A DNA stretch of 64,000 bases from the NCBI RefSeq assembly GCF_963860125.1, contig NZ_CAWLFA010000001.1, positions 310,001 through 374,000 on the forward strand, in the 5' to 3' direction. Position numbers and translations under genes: made by a program. Source of the DNA: Picosynechococcus sp. PCC 7002. GTDB taxonomy: Bacteria; Cyanobacteriota; Cyanobacteriia; Cyanobacteriales; MRBY01. Of the stretch, positions 42,475 to 53,497 are shown piece after piece. How positions within the stretch are numbered: position 1 is the first letter of the stretch; each line of letters opens with the position of its first letter. The notes beneath the pieces are model-generated. The model saw only the letters and a program-made list of their open reading frames with translations, was not told the origin of the DNA and did not search any database.

Positions 42475-43653
42475 CTATTCTAAATTGAGTTCCCCTTGGA
42501 GCCAGTCTTGGGCAGTGCGGACGAGGGTACCGTCTTCTTCGAGGGCCACGATACTCACATCGAGGGGCAGGGCTAGGGGACTATCGTAAGGTAAAACAAA
42601 ACCCAGATTTTCGGTATTTAGGTTAAAGTCAGCAACCCGCAAGGGTAAGTCAGGATTCTGACTAAGGTAATACTCCAGGGTTGGCCGATCAAAAATTACA
42701 CCGTCTGCTTTATCGGCTTCCATTAAGGCGATCGCCGCTTCTAAGCTAGGGCGTTGCACAACTTTGGCGCGATATTCGGCAGCAAAAGCTTCCCCTGTTG
42801 TGCCCTGGACAACGGCCATGCGGGTGCCGCGTAAATCTCCAGGGTCACGGATTGCATCCTCTGGCAATTTAGCAAGGGCAAGGGTAAAAGCCGAGGCCAA
42901 TCCCCCGATTAAAGAAGAAACCGCAATCAAAGAGATCAACATCCAAACCCCGGCGATAAACCGTCCCCAAGGGGTTTTGGGTGAGCGATCGCCATAGCCG
43001 ACCGTCGTCAGAGTCACCAGGGCAAACCACATCCCATTGCCCACACCGCGCAGATAATGATTGGGGAACTCCTCTGGATTATGGCGTCTCTCCACGAGCC
43101 ACATGCCGTTACCCACTAGAAATAAACACACTAGCAAAACCCCCACCGAGGAGAGGGCCGTGCGCGTGAAAAAAGGCCGCACCCGTTCCCAAATGGGGGG
43201 CGACTCTTCGGGCAGCAAAACCCCTAATCCAGAAATGAAAAAAGGCTGGGTGAAATCAACTGCTTCTAAACGCTCGGCGGTAATACTAAACGGCCCCACC
43301 AGGAGATCTAATTCCCCGGTGGCCACGGCATCCAGGGCCGCTTGTGTCTCCGTTTGCAGAATCAACTCATATTCCCAGCCATTCACAAAGGCAATGGTTT
43401 CCCAGATATCCGGCACAATTCCTTGAAAGTCACCGTTGACCGACTCCACTAAAAAAGGAGGGGTGCCGCCAATGCCAACCTGGAGAATTTCTGCCGCTTC
43501 ATCGTCTGGCAAATTATCGGGACTTTGGGCCAATCCGACTTGGATCTGTGCTTCGGCCAAGATGGATAAGCCAATTAAGCCAAGAATTTGTAGGCCCTTC
43601 TGCCTAAGTTCCCTGATTGAAAAAAAATCACCTACTTTTTTTACATTAACCAT
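42475..43653 (-). CDS. GluR0-like ligand-gated potassium channel
   Basis: 392 residues. After an N-terminal signal segment ('LGLIGLSILAEAQIQVGLAQ'), the amino-acid-binding lobe 1 ('LQVGIGGTPPFLVESVNGDF' to 'VDFTQPFFISGLGVLLP'), a channel of two helices and a pore loop with the K+ filter 'TLTTVGYGDRSP', and lobe 2 ('RGTRMAVVQGTTGEAFAAEY', 'ADGVIFDRPTLEYYL') follow each other. This is the order of GluR0 of Synechocystis, the prokaryotic relative of animal glutamate receptors. The ligand may be an amino acid. It lies in the cytoplasmic membrane with the lobes outside. Confidence 0.92.
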   Translation of the reverse strand: MVNVKKVGDFFSIRELRQKGLQILGLIGLSILAEAQIQVGLAQSPDNLPDDEAAEILQVGIGGTPPFLVESVNGDFQGIVPDIWETIAFVNGWEYELILQTETQAALDAVATGELDLLVGPFSITAERLEAVDFTQPFFISGLGVLLPEESPPIWERVRPFFTRTALSSVGVLLVCLFLVGNGMWLVERRHNPEEFPNHYLRGVGNGMWFALVTLTTVGYGDRSPKTPWGRFIAGVWMLISLIAVSSLIGGLASAFTLALAKLPEDAIRDPGDLRGTRMAVVQGTTGEAFAAEYRAKVVQRPSLEAAIALMEADKADGVIFDRPTLEYYLSQNPDLPLRVADFNLNTENLGFVLPYDSPLALPLDVSIVALEEDGTLVRTAQDWLQGELNLE

Positions 43654-44211
43654 TCCTAAGATTATTCAAATAACGACAGTGCCATTGTAGTCACTGGCAA
43701 TATTCTATTGGTGAGCTGATTTTTAGACAGAAGTGAAGCACTTCGTAAAATCAATCTCTGTTTAAAACCTGATTTTCTCGCCTGTAGATTGACGACAGCA
43801 GTTGCATATTCTGTAACGATGGCCTTTACTTCCCCTGGCTTGTTTACAATAAAGCTAATGTTTCTTCCCACACATGATTAAATGCTCAAGCTGGTTGTTG
43901 AGATCACCAAAACTTGAGTATTGCAAAGGCTTACAGATTTATTTTCTGGAGCCTTTTTTATATTAAAAGATGATTAAATGCCATCTCTGGGGCAACGATA
44001 TGTTGCATCTCTAAGGTGATATGCACTAATTTTCAGCAATGGGAAATGCTAGAAATCAAAAAATAAGTACTGACATCATTGTCTAATTTTCTTTGAAAGC
44101 AATTTCAAAAAACAACACAGTCAGTAAAATCAGTTTATTTTGGGTTAGCTGCCGATGAATCATCCAACTTACAAGAGATTTAGAATCTTTTTGGGGACAG
44201 AACATCAGCAT
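43654..44211. other. Long non-coding stretch with terminator-like hairpins
   Basis: 558 AT-rich bases. A 69-residue open frame on the minus strand has no credible features. Two structures stand out: CTCAAG at ~43883 with CTTGAG at ~43912, with inner TGGT/ACCA pairing; and AAAGGCT (43925-43931) with AGCCTTT (43950-43956) followed by a T-rich run, which has the form of a plus-strand terminator. As no plus-strand gene precedes it, a short RNA from the gluR0 promoter side is possible. Confidence 0.4.
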
Positions 44212-46623
44212 TTAATTCACTGAAAATCCCCGTTTAGTCGTTTGGGACGGGGCTACTTCTACGGAAAAGTTGACTTGATCCTGGCGATCGCCTTGACGAA
44301 TTTCTAAGGTCTGGGGGCCAGGGGTCAGGCGTAACTTCGGGTTCTGGGGATCGTCCGGTTGCCAGGGATTGCCATTGAGCCGCCATTGCACAGGCTCTTG
44401 GTTCTTGGTTTGAAATTGGATTACCAGTTGGCCGGGATTGTTGGGGTCGCTCAGGAGGCGATCGCCATCTTGGGGAAACAGAATTTTTAAGCCGCTTTGG
44501 GGCATCGCCAAGGTCGTTTGGGTCGCCAGCCAGCGGTCATATTCGGGGGGCAACACGAGACGAATCTCGCCGTTAATTTCCTGGTAAAAGTCATCTAAAT
44601 CCGTTTCGTACTCGGCTAGATCTTCCGGAAAAAAATATTCCTGGACGATGACAGGACAAAGGCCCGTGGATTTTTTGCCAGACAGAGCACAGATGGGACG
44701 TTTGACCATGGCCGCTGGCTCCGGGAATGGCAATGGTTCCCGCTGATGGTGCAAGTGCAACATAATTTCGCGCCAGAGCGGTGCAGCCCCTGCCACCCCT
44801 GAAACTTGCTGCATGGGTGTGCCATCGAAGTTACCAATCCAGGTAGCAACAGTGTATTTTTCGCTAAATCCTACCGCCCAGGTATCACGATAATTTGAAG
44901 ATGTTCCCGTTTTGACCGCCGCTGGAAATGGTAAATTTAACGCTGAATCGACCCCAAAGGCGATCGCCCTGGCCTGTTTATCGCTCAGCATCTGGGTAAT
45001 CAGTTGCCAAGTTGAGGAGTCACTGAGAAATGTTGTGGCTGATTCCGGATGAGCAAAATGACTCACTAAATCACTTTTTTTGCCGCCATTAGCCAAGGTG
45101 CGATAGGCATTGGCCAACTCCATCAGGGTTACTTCACCGCTCCCCAGGGTGAGACCCAAGCCATAGTAGTCGGGGGCTTCGGTTAAATGCTGAAAACCCA
45201 ATTGGTGCAAACGTTGTAAAAATGCCTCAACACCCACTTTTTCTAAAACCCGCACCGCCGGAATATTGAGGGAATTTCCCAAAGCGAGACGCACCCGCAC
45301 CGGGCCTAAAAATTTTTCATCGTAGTCCGTGGGTTCATAGAGTTTGGCGTCGGGAATGGCATAGTAGGTGGGAATATCCGCCAAAATCGTATTGGGGCGA
45401 ATGGTGCGGGTTTCTAGGACCAATTGATAGAGAAAGGGCTTGAGGGTGGAGCCTGGTTGCCGAAGGGATTGTACCCCATCGGTTTCGCCTTGGGGCGTAA
45501 AGTAATCCGTAGATCCCACATAGGCCAAGATTTCGCCGGTTTGGTTATCAATGGCGATCGCCGCCCCTTGGTGGACATGATTTTGGTTTAAATTTAAAAC
45601 GGTCTGGCGCACCTGTGCCGCAACAAAATCCTGGAGATTTTTATCTAAGGTGGTACGAATCACAGGATTTTGGCTGGTGTCCAACTGCTCCGTTAACCAA
45701 AAAACAAAATGGGGCGCACTGAGAATGCCCTGGTGACGCGGTTGCAGGGTGACAGCTTCTTGGAATATTCGATCCGCTTGCTCTGGGGACAGTTCGCTCT
45801 CGGCTACCATGCGCGTCAGCACATACTGTTGCCGTTGTTTGAGATTGTCCCAATAATCGTAGGGATTGAGATAAATGGGACTGTTGGGAATGGCCGCAAG
45901 GAGGGTCGCCTGGGCCAAATTAAGATCCGCTGCCGCTACGCCAAAATAAATCTGGGCTGCCGCTTCAACGCCATAGATATTTCCCCCCATGGGCAAACGG
46001 TTGATATAAGCGGTGAGAATTTCTTGGCGGTTCATGCCTGCTGCTAACCGCCAGGCGACCCAAATTTCCTGGAGTTTTGCGTTCAAAGTCCGGGGGCGAT
46101 CGCCTAACATTCGGGCAAGCTGCATCGTAATCGTCGAGGCCCCGCTGACAATTTTTTTGTGTTTGATTGCTTGGTACGTGGCCCTGGCGATCGCCTGGAG
46201 ATCCAGGGGGCCATGGTGGTAAAAATCACCATCCTCCGCCGCAATAATCGCCTGCTGAAAATAGGGCGAAATTTCATCGAGGCTGACAACAGAGGTATTT
46301 TCTTGGTCGGCGCTGAGGACTGTCCCCAAAAACAAACCATTGCGGTCATAAAAGCGAAAGGCTTGATCGGTTTGGGCAATATCCGCTGCTTGCAAGGGCA
46401 TCAGGAAGGGCGTTAAACGCACCACCAAGGCGATCGCCCCCAGGACAGCGATCATTTTTACGGGGAGGGGCGATCGTCGCCAAATTTTTAGGAGCCAGTC
46501 ACGCAGCAACACAGGCAGCTTGGGCCTCATCTCTTGTCGTAGTTGTAGCCCTTTTCTGGGGCGATCGCCCAAAGGCTTAATATTTTGCAGTTTTACCGAA
46601 TAAAGCGAATCTTTAAGACTCAT
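44212..46623 (-). CDS. pbpC: Penicillin-binding protein 1C
   Basis: About 803 residues from ATG 46623; further ATGs exist at 46644 and 46656, and at 46530. A basic cytosolic tail and one membrane helix ('MIAVLGAIALVVRLTPFLM') precede the GT51 glycosyltransferase ('IIAAEDGDFYHHGPLD', catalytic Glu; 'GASTITMQLARML'). The transpeptidase domain has 'QPGSTLKPF' (catalytic Ser and Lys), 'SLN' in 'GNSLNIPAV', and 'KTGTSSNYRD'. The C-terminal ~100 residues are the BiPBP_C domain typical of PBP1C. It builds peptidoglycan in the periplasm. No MG2/yfhM gene is adjacent. Confidence 0.93.
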   Translation of the reverse strand: MSLKDSLYSVKLQNIKPLGDRPRKGLQLRQEMRPKLPVLLRDWLLKIWRRSPLPVKMIAVLGAIALVVRLTPFLMPLQAADIAQTDQAFRFYDRNGLFLGTVLSADQENTSVVSLDEISPYFQQAIIAAEDGDFYHHGPLDLQAIARATYQAIKHKKIVSGASTITMQLARMLGDRPRTLNAKLQEIWVAWRLAAGMNRQEILTAYINRLPMGGNIYGVEAAAQIYFGVAAADLNLAQATLLAAIPNSPIYLNPYDYWDNLKQRQQYVLTRMVAESELSPEQADRIFQEAVTLQPRHQGILSAPHFVFWLTEQLDTSQNPVIRTTLDKNLQDFVAAQVRQTVLNLNQNHVHQGAAIAIDNQTGEILAYVGSTDYFTPQGETDGVQSLRQPGSTLKPFLYQLVLETRTIRPNTILADIPTYYAIPDAKLYEPTDYDEKFLGPVRVRLALGNSLNIPAVRVLEKVGVEAFLQRLHQLGFQHLTEAPDYYGLGLTLGSGEVTLMELANAYRTLANGGKKSDLVSHFAHPESATTFLSDSSTWQLITQMLSDKQARAIAFGVDSALNLPFPAAVKTGTSSNYRDTWAVGFSEKYTVATWIGNFDGTPMQQVSGVAGAAPLWREIMLHLHHQREPLPFPEPAAMVKRPICALSGKKSTGLCPVIVQEYFFPEDLAEYETDLDDFYQEINGEIRLVLPPEYDRWLATQTTLAMPQSGLKILFPQDGDRLLSDPNNPGQLVIQFQTKNQEPVQWRLNGNPWQPDDPQNPKLRLTPGPQTLEIRQGDRQDQVNFSVEVAPSQTTKRGFSVN

Positions 46624-46687
46624 CACCAAAGCGATATTACCCATGAGATTGTTCACTAAAATTGGAATGTTTCAAAGGAGCGACACC

Positions 46688-47293
46688 ATGGGTCAGCGTT
46701 ACATTCGGCACGGTTTGTTATTTCTTGGGGCGATGCTTTGCGTTTTTCTGCCATCGGTGGCGATCGCCCACGTTGGCGGCCACGAAACCGCTGGTTTTTG
46801 GCATGGCTTTCAACATCCCCTTGGGGGCCTCGATCACCTCATTGCCATGTTAGCGGTGGGGATTTGGGCCGTTCAAGTCGAAGAAAAGCAAGGGCGTTTT
46901 TTACTTCCTCTGAGTTTTCTGGGTTTGATGTTGGTGGGTGGTTTACTCGGCATGGTTGGCATGAGCGTACCAGGGATCGAGGTCGGGATTATCTTTTCCG
47001 ATCTACTGTTAGGTTGCTTTGTTTTCTTTGGCACCCGTCTGCCGTTGCTGTGGAGTAGTCTCATTATTGGGGCGCTGGCCGTTTTTCATGGCTATGCCCA
47101 CGGCGCCGAGATGCCTGCCAATGCCCAAGGTCTTCACTATGCCCTCGGTTTTCTAGCGGGAACTGCGAGCTTGCACCTTATCGGCATGGGAACGGCTTTT
47201 CTGGCCTTGCGTCGTCAACAGATTCAATTTTTCCGCATTGCTGGGGTGATGATGGTGGTCGCTGGTGTGGCGGTCTTGGCCCAAAGCATTTAA
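46688..47293 (+). CDS. hupE: HupE/UreJ-family nickel/cobalt permease
   Basis: 201 residues from ATG 46688, with AAGGAG 8 bases upstream. A signal peptide ('GAMLCVFLPSVAIA') is followed by six membrane segments. The first mature segment 'HVGGHETAGFWHGFQHPLGG' and 'LDHLIAMLAVGIWA' form the HupE/UreJ metal motif HPxxGxDHxxxM. Other family marks are 'VFHGYAHGAEMP' and 'YALGFLAGTASLHLIG'. It probably imports Ni2+ or Co2+ for urease, hydrogenase or cobalamin; no such genes are in the window. It is divergent from pbpC. Confidence 0.93.
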   Translation: MGQRYIRHGLLFLGAMLCVFLPSVAIAHVGGHETAGFWHGFQHPLGGLDHLIAMLAVGIWAVQVEEKQGRFLLPLSFLGLMLVGGLLGMVGMSVPGIEVGIIFSDLLLGCFVFFGTRLPLLWSSLIIGALAVFHGYAHGAEMPANAQGLHYALGFLAGTASLHLIGMGTAFLALRRQQIQFFRIAGVMMVVAGVAVLAQSI

Positions 47294-47328
47294 GCAGCGA
47301 TACTGACAGGTTTAATATTGGCTCAAAG

Positions 47329-47359
47329 AACTCTCCAGGTTTTAGTGGGGAGTTTTTTT
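47329..47359 (+). terminator. Intrinsic terminator of hupE
   Basis: AACTCTCC (47329-47336) pairs with GGGGAGTT (47347-47354), one G-T pair, then TTTTT. Confidence 0.85.
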
Positions 47360-47380
47360 AATGGGTTGATGACGACCAAA

Positions 47381-47411
47381 GAAAAAACCGACTGGCATTT
47401 TTACCAATCGG
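47381..47411 (-). terminator. Intrinsic terminator of fusA
   Basis: On the minus strand CCGATTGG (47411-47404) pairs with CCAGTCGG (47395-47388), one G-T pair, followed by six T. It lies 46 bases after the fusA stop; with the hupE terminator it forms a back-to-back pair. Confidence 0.85.
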
Positions 47412-47456
47412 CTTTTTGGTTCTAATCTCGCCCAGTGGGAGAGCTTCGTTTAAGGG

Positions 47457-49544
<2,088 letters not shown>

Positions 49545-49996
49545 AGGTTTATGTTCGCTCGATAAAATTTAAGTACTACTATTTTTACTAGGGTGATCAC
49601 TCGGTGCAATTAGACGTACAACTGAAAACGTCTCGGTCTTGTTTGAGCCAATCTAAAACCGATGTGGTTTATGGTGAGTCGTTAAGGGACTAATTTGTAT
49701 TGTAAGTGTCACGCGCTTGGTTCGTATAAGCTGCCGCTCCAGTCTTGGGAAAACTGAATATTTTGCTACAGCAAAGAATATTAAAATCCTTGCGGGGCAC
49801 GATGGCAACATTACAGATTGTAAATTATCTTGCGGTCAACTTAAAAGGATCTTGGGGGGCGATCGCCAATGGGTGAGGTAACCATGACCCAAATATTGAG
49901 CCGATGGAATCAGAATGAGATTTGGCGATCGCCAGGGTTTTTTTGGGGTCACGCCCACGGCACAATGGGGAGTTGCACTGCGATGGAGAAAATAGC
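49545..49996. other. Divergent fusA-methyltransferase spacer
   Basis: About 450 bases with no credible gene. It probably holds a long leader of fusA. Two HIP1 sites lie at 49859 and 49926. Repeats or tRNA-like folds were not seen. Confidence 0.4.
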
Positions 49997-50749
49997 TTGG
50001 CGAGTTTGACGCATATTCGGATTGTGGTTGTAGAACCTGCAGGGGCCCTAAATCTTGGCTCCATTGCCCGGGTGATGAAAAATATGGGCCTGGGGCAATT
50101 GTTCTTAGTGAATCCCCATTGTAACCATTTAGGCCAAGAGGCTTTTTTAATGGCAGTCCATGGGCGGGAATTTCTCGAACGGGCGGTGGTTGTTCCCGAT
50201 TTGACAACGGCATTGACGGGTTGCAAAAAGGCGATCGCCACCACTGGACTCCAGCGCAGTTTACCGATGCCCGTGGAAACCCCCAAGGCAGCTTTGCCCT
50301 GGTTTTTAGAAGACGATCAACCCAGTGCGCTAATTTTCGGGCGGGAAGACCACGGCTTGAGTAATAGCGAATTAAACCAAGCCCAAAGGCTGGTCTGCAT
50401 TCCCACGGGGGATGCATATACGTCCCTCAATTTGGCCCAGGCGGTCGCTGTTTGTAGCTACGAATTGCGCAGTTTGGCCACCGAGCAACAGGGTTTTCCT
50501 CCCAAGGAAAAGGCCGCACCACTGCCTGATTTGGCCGATCTCAGTGAATTAGAGGGCTACTATCAGCACCTAGAGCGGGTGTTGTTGCAGGTGGGATTTC
50601 TATATCCCCACACCAGCACCTCACGGATGGAAACGTTTCGTAATTTGTACCACCGTGCCAGTCCCAGCAGTCGAGAAGTGGCGATGTTACGGGGAATTTT
50701 ACGGCAGGTGGAATGGGCGATCGCCAATGCGGCTGCACCAGAACAATAA
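49997..50749 (+). CDS. TrmH/SpoU-family RNA 2'-O-methyltransferase (TrmJ-like)
   Basis: 250 residues from TTG 49997, with GGAG 8 bases upstream; an earlier TTG at 49922 gives a poor extra 25 residues. The protein begins MASLTHIRIVVVEPAGALNL. SPOUT motifs: 'NLGSIARVMKNMGLGQLFLV' (motif 1, with Asn and Arg), 'SALIFGREDHGLSNSEL' (motif 2) and 'CIPTGDAYTSLNLAQAVAVCSYEL' (motif 3, the SAM knot). The C-terminal helical part is typical of TrmJ, which methylates tRNA position 32. A different RNA target is possible. Confidence 0.88.
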   Translation: MASLTHIRIVVVEPAGALNLGSIARVMKNMGLGQLFLVNPHCNHLGQEAFLMAVHGREFLERAVVVPDLTTALTGCKKAIATTGLQRSLPMPVETPKAALPWFLEDDQPSALIFGREDHGLSNSELNQAQRLVCIPTGDAYTSLNLAQAVAVCSYELRSLATEQQGFPPKEKAAPLPDLADLSELEGYYQHLERVLLQVGFLYPHTSTSRMETFRNLYHRASPSSREVAMLRGILRQVEWAIANAAAPEQ

Positions 50750-50752
50750 TAT

Positions 50753-52279
50753 TTAGATCTGGTTTATACCTTTATATAGATGGATAATCTTAGCGACCAC
50801 CGCTTCAATGCTGAGATCATCGGTAATTAACTCCACCGCATCGGGGGCCTTGGTCAAAGGGGCAATGGCGCGGGTACTATCGAGGCGATCGCGTTCGGTG
50901 ATTTCTGCCTCTAGTTGTCCTAGGTCAATATTGGTTTCTCCCTGGGCAGTGAGATCCTTGGCGCGGCGTCTGGCTCGTTCAGCGGGGGTGGCAGTCAAGA
51001 AAATCTTGAGTTCGGCATCGGGAAACACATGGGTACCAATATCGCGCCCCTCTGCCACGAGGCCCCCATTTTCACCGAGGCGTTGCTGCTGCTTCACTAG
51101 GGCTTGGCGGACGGCGGCTTGGGCGGCAATGACAGATACCTGTTTCGTCACGGCAGGCGTGCGGATTGCCTGGGTCACATCAAGGTTATTCGCCAACACG
51201 GTAATAGGTTCTGTGGGCGCCTTGGGGGGCACTAAGGTAATGGTGGCGGTACTGACGAGTTCGGCGACGGCCACTTCATCCTGGGGATTGATATTGTTTT
51301 CTAAAACGAGATAGGCGATCGCCCGGTACATTGCCCCGGTATCTAGAAAGAGAAGCTTGAGCTGCTCGGCCACTTGGCGGGTAACGGTGGACTTGCCGGC
51401 TCCGGCGGGGCCATCAATGGCAATAATCGGCTGACGGGTTTTTAGCATGGTGTTATCAATCAAACGGGTTTGACCGACATAGGCGGCGATCGCCAGTAAA
51501 CCAGATTTTTGCACCTGGGGCAGGGGCATCAGGGTTTCTGGATCAACTAATTCTATATATTGCAGTTGTACCCTCGGAAATTTAGCCAGGGTTTCTTTGG
51601 CCGCTGCAATGAGCCGACCTGCGTGCCGTTCCCCCGTTTGAAATAGCGATTGGGCAGTTTGGAGGGCCTGGGAAAGGGCGATCGCTTCGGTTTTGTCTGT
51701 CGCAGATAAATATTGATTGCGGGAACTGAGCGCTAACCCCGACGGCTCCCGGACAATGGGACAACCCCGGACAGTGACGGGTAGATGCAAATCCTGCACC
51801 AGCCGTTTAATAATCGCCAGTTGTTGGGCGTCCTTTTCACCGAAATAGACGATCGCCGGCCGCACCAATTGCAACAGTTTCACCACCACCGTCGCCATCC
51901 CCGTAAAATGGCCTGGACGGAAGCGACCACAAAGCCCGCTGGTTAACCCAGAAGGCGGCAAGATCTGCACTGGTTCTGGCCCCGGATACATTTCGGCTAC
52001 TGTGGGGGCAAAGATGAGGTCTACCCCCAGGTCGTCACAAAATTGGCGATCGCCTTCCCATTGCCGGGGATAGTGGTCAAGATCTTCGTTGGCCCCAAAC
52101 TGCAGAGGATTGACGAAGATACTCACCACCACAAAGTCTGTTTCTACCCTTGCCCGTTGGATTAAACTGCCATGGCCTCGGTGGAGCGCCCCCATCGTGG
52201 GGACAAAACCAATTTTTTGCCTCGGGGCAACCTGGGCGATCGCCGTTTGTAATCCAGCAAGGGTGCGTACAACTTTCAT
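50753..52279 (-). CDS. panC/cmk: Fused pantoate-beta-alanine ligase / cytidylate kinase
   Basis: 508 residues. Residues ~1-280 are PanC ('VPTMGALHRGHGSLIQRA', 'VSIFVNPLQFGANEDLDHYP', 'FGEKDAQQLAIIKRLVQDL', 'SSRNQYLS'), which makes pantothenate from pantoate and beta-alanine. Residues ~288-505 are CMP kinase ('AIDGPAGAGKSTVTRQVA', 'LFLDTGAMYRAIAY', 'EGRDIGTHVFPDAELKIFLTA' and 'RDRLDSTRA'). The fusion is characteristic of cyanobacteria and joins CoA and nucleotide synthesis in one chain. Its 3' end is three bases from that of the convergent methyltransferase gene. Confidence 0.97.
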   Translation of the reverse strand: MKVVRTLAGLQTAIAQVAPRQKIGFVPTMGALHRGHGSLIQRARVETDFVVVSIFVNPLQFGANEDLDHYPRQWEGDRQFCDDLGVDLIFAPTVAEMYPGPEPVQILPPSGLTSGLCGRFRPGHFTGMATVVVKLLQLVRPAIVYFGEKDAQQLAIIKRLVQDLHLPVTVRGCPIVREPSGLALSSRNQYLSATDKTEAIALSQALQTAQSLFQTGERHAGRLIAAAKETLAKFPRVQLQYIELVDPETLMPLPQVQKSGLLAIAAYVGQTRLIDNTMLKTRQPIIAIDGPAGAGKSTVTRQVAEQLKLLFLDTGAMYRAIAYLVLENNINPQDEVAVAELVSTATITLVPPKAPTEPITVLANNLDVTQAIRTPAVTKQVSVIAAQAAVRQALVKQQQRLGENGGLVAEGRDIGTHVFPDAELKIFLTATPAERARRRAKDLTAQGETNIDLGQLEAEITERDRLDSTRAIAPLTKAPDAVELITDDLSIEAVVAKIIHLYKGINQI

Positions 52280-52298
52280 CGGCTAGGGGATAGAGACG

Positions 52299-53165
52299 TT
52301 AGTTCAGAACCTCTAACTTTACCGTAGCCACGCCAGCACTGACTAAACCAATCTGCTGGGCCGAACCCTTGGACAAATCGATAATGCGACCAGGGGTGAA
52401 GGGGCCACGGTCATTGATGCGCACCACCACAGAGCGACCATTGCGGACATTTGTTACCCGCACCTTTGTGCCAAAGGGTAGGCTTTTGTGGGCGGCAGTC
52501 ATCGCATATTGATTAAACGGTTCGCCGCTCGCCGTACGTCGGCCATGGAATCCTGGCCCATACCAAGAGGCCCGGCCTTGCATGGTGCGTTGTACCTTCA
52601 GGCCAGCACCCGCCACATTTTTTGCCTTGGGGGCATTGGCGATCGCCGCCATGGGTTCAGCACCACCGAGGATCCGCCGGAAGCGATTCACCGCAATCAG
52701 AGCATCCTGGGTCTCATTGCCCGTCCGATCCGCGAGAAAAACCGAATCATCTAGGGTGATCAAGGGTGCATTGTCATAGAGCAAGTCATATTTGCCTGCG
52801 GCCTGCCAACTTGCAGAAAATTTCGTGGCATCAAAGTCCGCTTGGGCAACGAGGGTATTTAATTCTTGGGAAACTTTTTGGGCGATCGCCTGGGCCTCAT
52901 CATCGGCGGCATCACCAGAATTGAGAAACGTGAGAACGGGGAGTTGATTGACGTAGAGGGTGGTAGCAGTCCGTTCTTCGTGGGGATAAGAAAACAACGT
53001 AGCAATTGGTTCTAAACGTTCTGCCGCAGCGGTCACTTGAGTACGGGCCAGAACACGAGGAGACGTATCCGTATTTGCTAGGGTTGGTGCTGTGGTCAAG
53101 CTCAAGGGAGCAAAGGTCGTAAAAACAGCAGACAAAGCGAGCAAATGTTTACGTTTTAAGGTCAT
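52299..53165 (-). CDS. rlpA: RlpA-like septal-ring lytic transglycosylase
   Basis: 288 residues with an N-terminal signal peptide (MTLKRKHLLALSAVFTTFAP, cleavage near 'TLANT'). The middle is not conserved. The C-terminal ~90 residues are the double-psi beta barrel: 'GRASWYGPGFHGRRTASGE', 'FGTKVRVTNVRNGRSVVVRI' and 'NDRGPFTPGRIIDLS' with the acidic Asp of the RlpA active region. It would cut naked glycan strands in the periplasm at division. No lipobox or SPOR domain is seen. It is divergent from purM. Confidence 0.9.
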   Translation of the reverse strand: MTLKRKHLLALSAVFTTFAPLSLTTAPTLANTDTSPRVLARTQVTAAAERLEPIATLFSYPHEERTATTLYVNQLPVLTFLNSGDAADDEAQAIAQKVSQELNTLVAQADFDATKFSASWQAAGKYDLLYDNAPLITLDDSVFLADRTGNETQDALIAVNRFRRILGGAEPMAAIANAPKAKNVAGAGLKVQRTMQGRASWYGPGFHGRRTASGEPFNQYAMTAAHKSLPFGTKVRVTNVRNGRSVVVRINDRGPFTPGRIIDLSKGSAQQIGLVSAGVATVKLEVLN

Positions 53166-53497
53166 GAAAAAAAATTGAATTCAACTACCGCCGAAAACCA
53201 TGCCTCACCAAAAACAATTGACAGTAGAGGGTTTCCTTTGGTCAAAGGGGCCGTTGCATCCAAAAAATGCGCTTACCCACACCTAAGTCAGAACGTTGTG
53301 ATCACGTTACATTTCTTAAGCCGACATACAGTAACACAGGCTTTTTCGGCTTCACATCCGTATACACAGAGTCGAAAATGGGGTTTCAGGTCAAAATAAA
53401 TGGCAACGAATAAAGTTAAAGCACGGTAAAATCTGCTTTTCGAGTTTTGTCAGACTCGACAATTTCCCTTGACCAATTCATAAAGAATTTTTATCGC
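53166..53497. promoter_or_regulatory. rlpA-purM divergent spacer
   Basis: 332 bases upstream of both genes. An 8-bp palindrome GTGATCAC lies at about 53297-53304. Nothing else was recognised; a longer purM start at 53447 falls here but is unlikely. Confidence 0.35.

Noticed and set aside
43662..43871. A 69-residue minus-strand frame upstream of gluR0
   Set aside because: No ribosome site, domain or membrane pattern; partly overlaps the likely gluR0 promoter.
53290..53310. A CRP-type site around GTGATCAC upstream of purM
   Set aside because: Only one half-site agrees with the TGTGA-N6-TCACA pattern.
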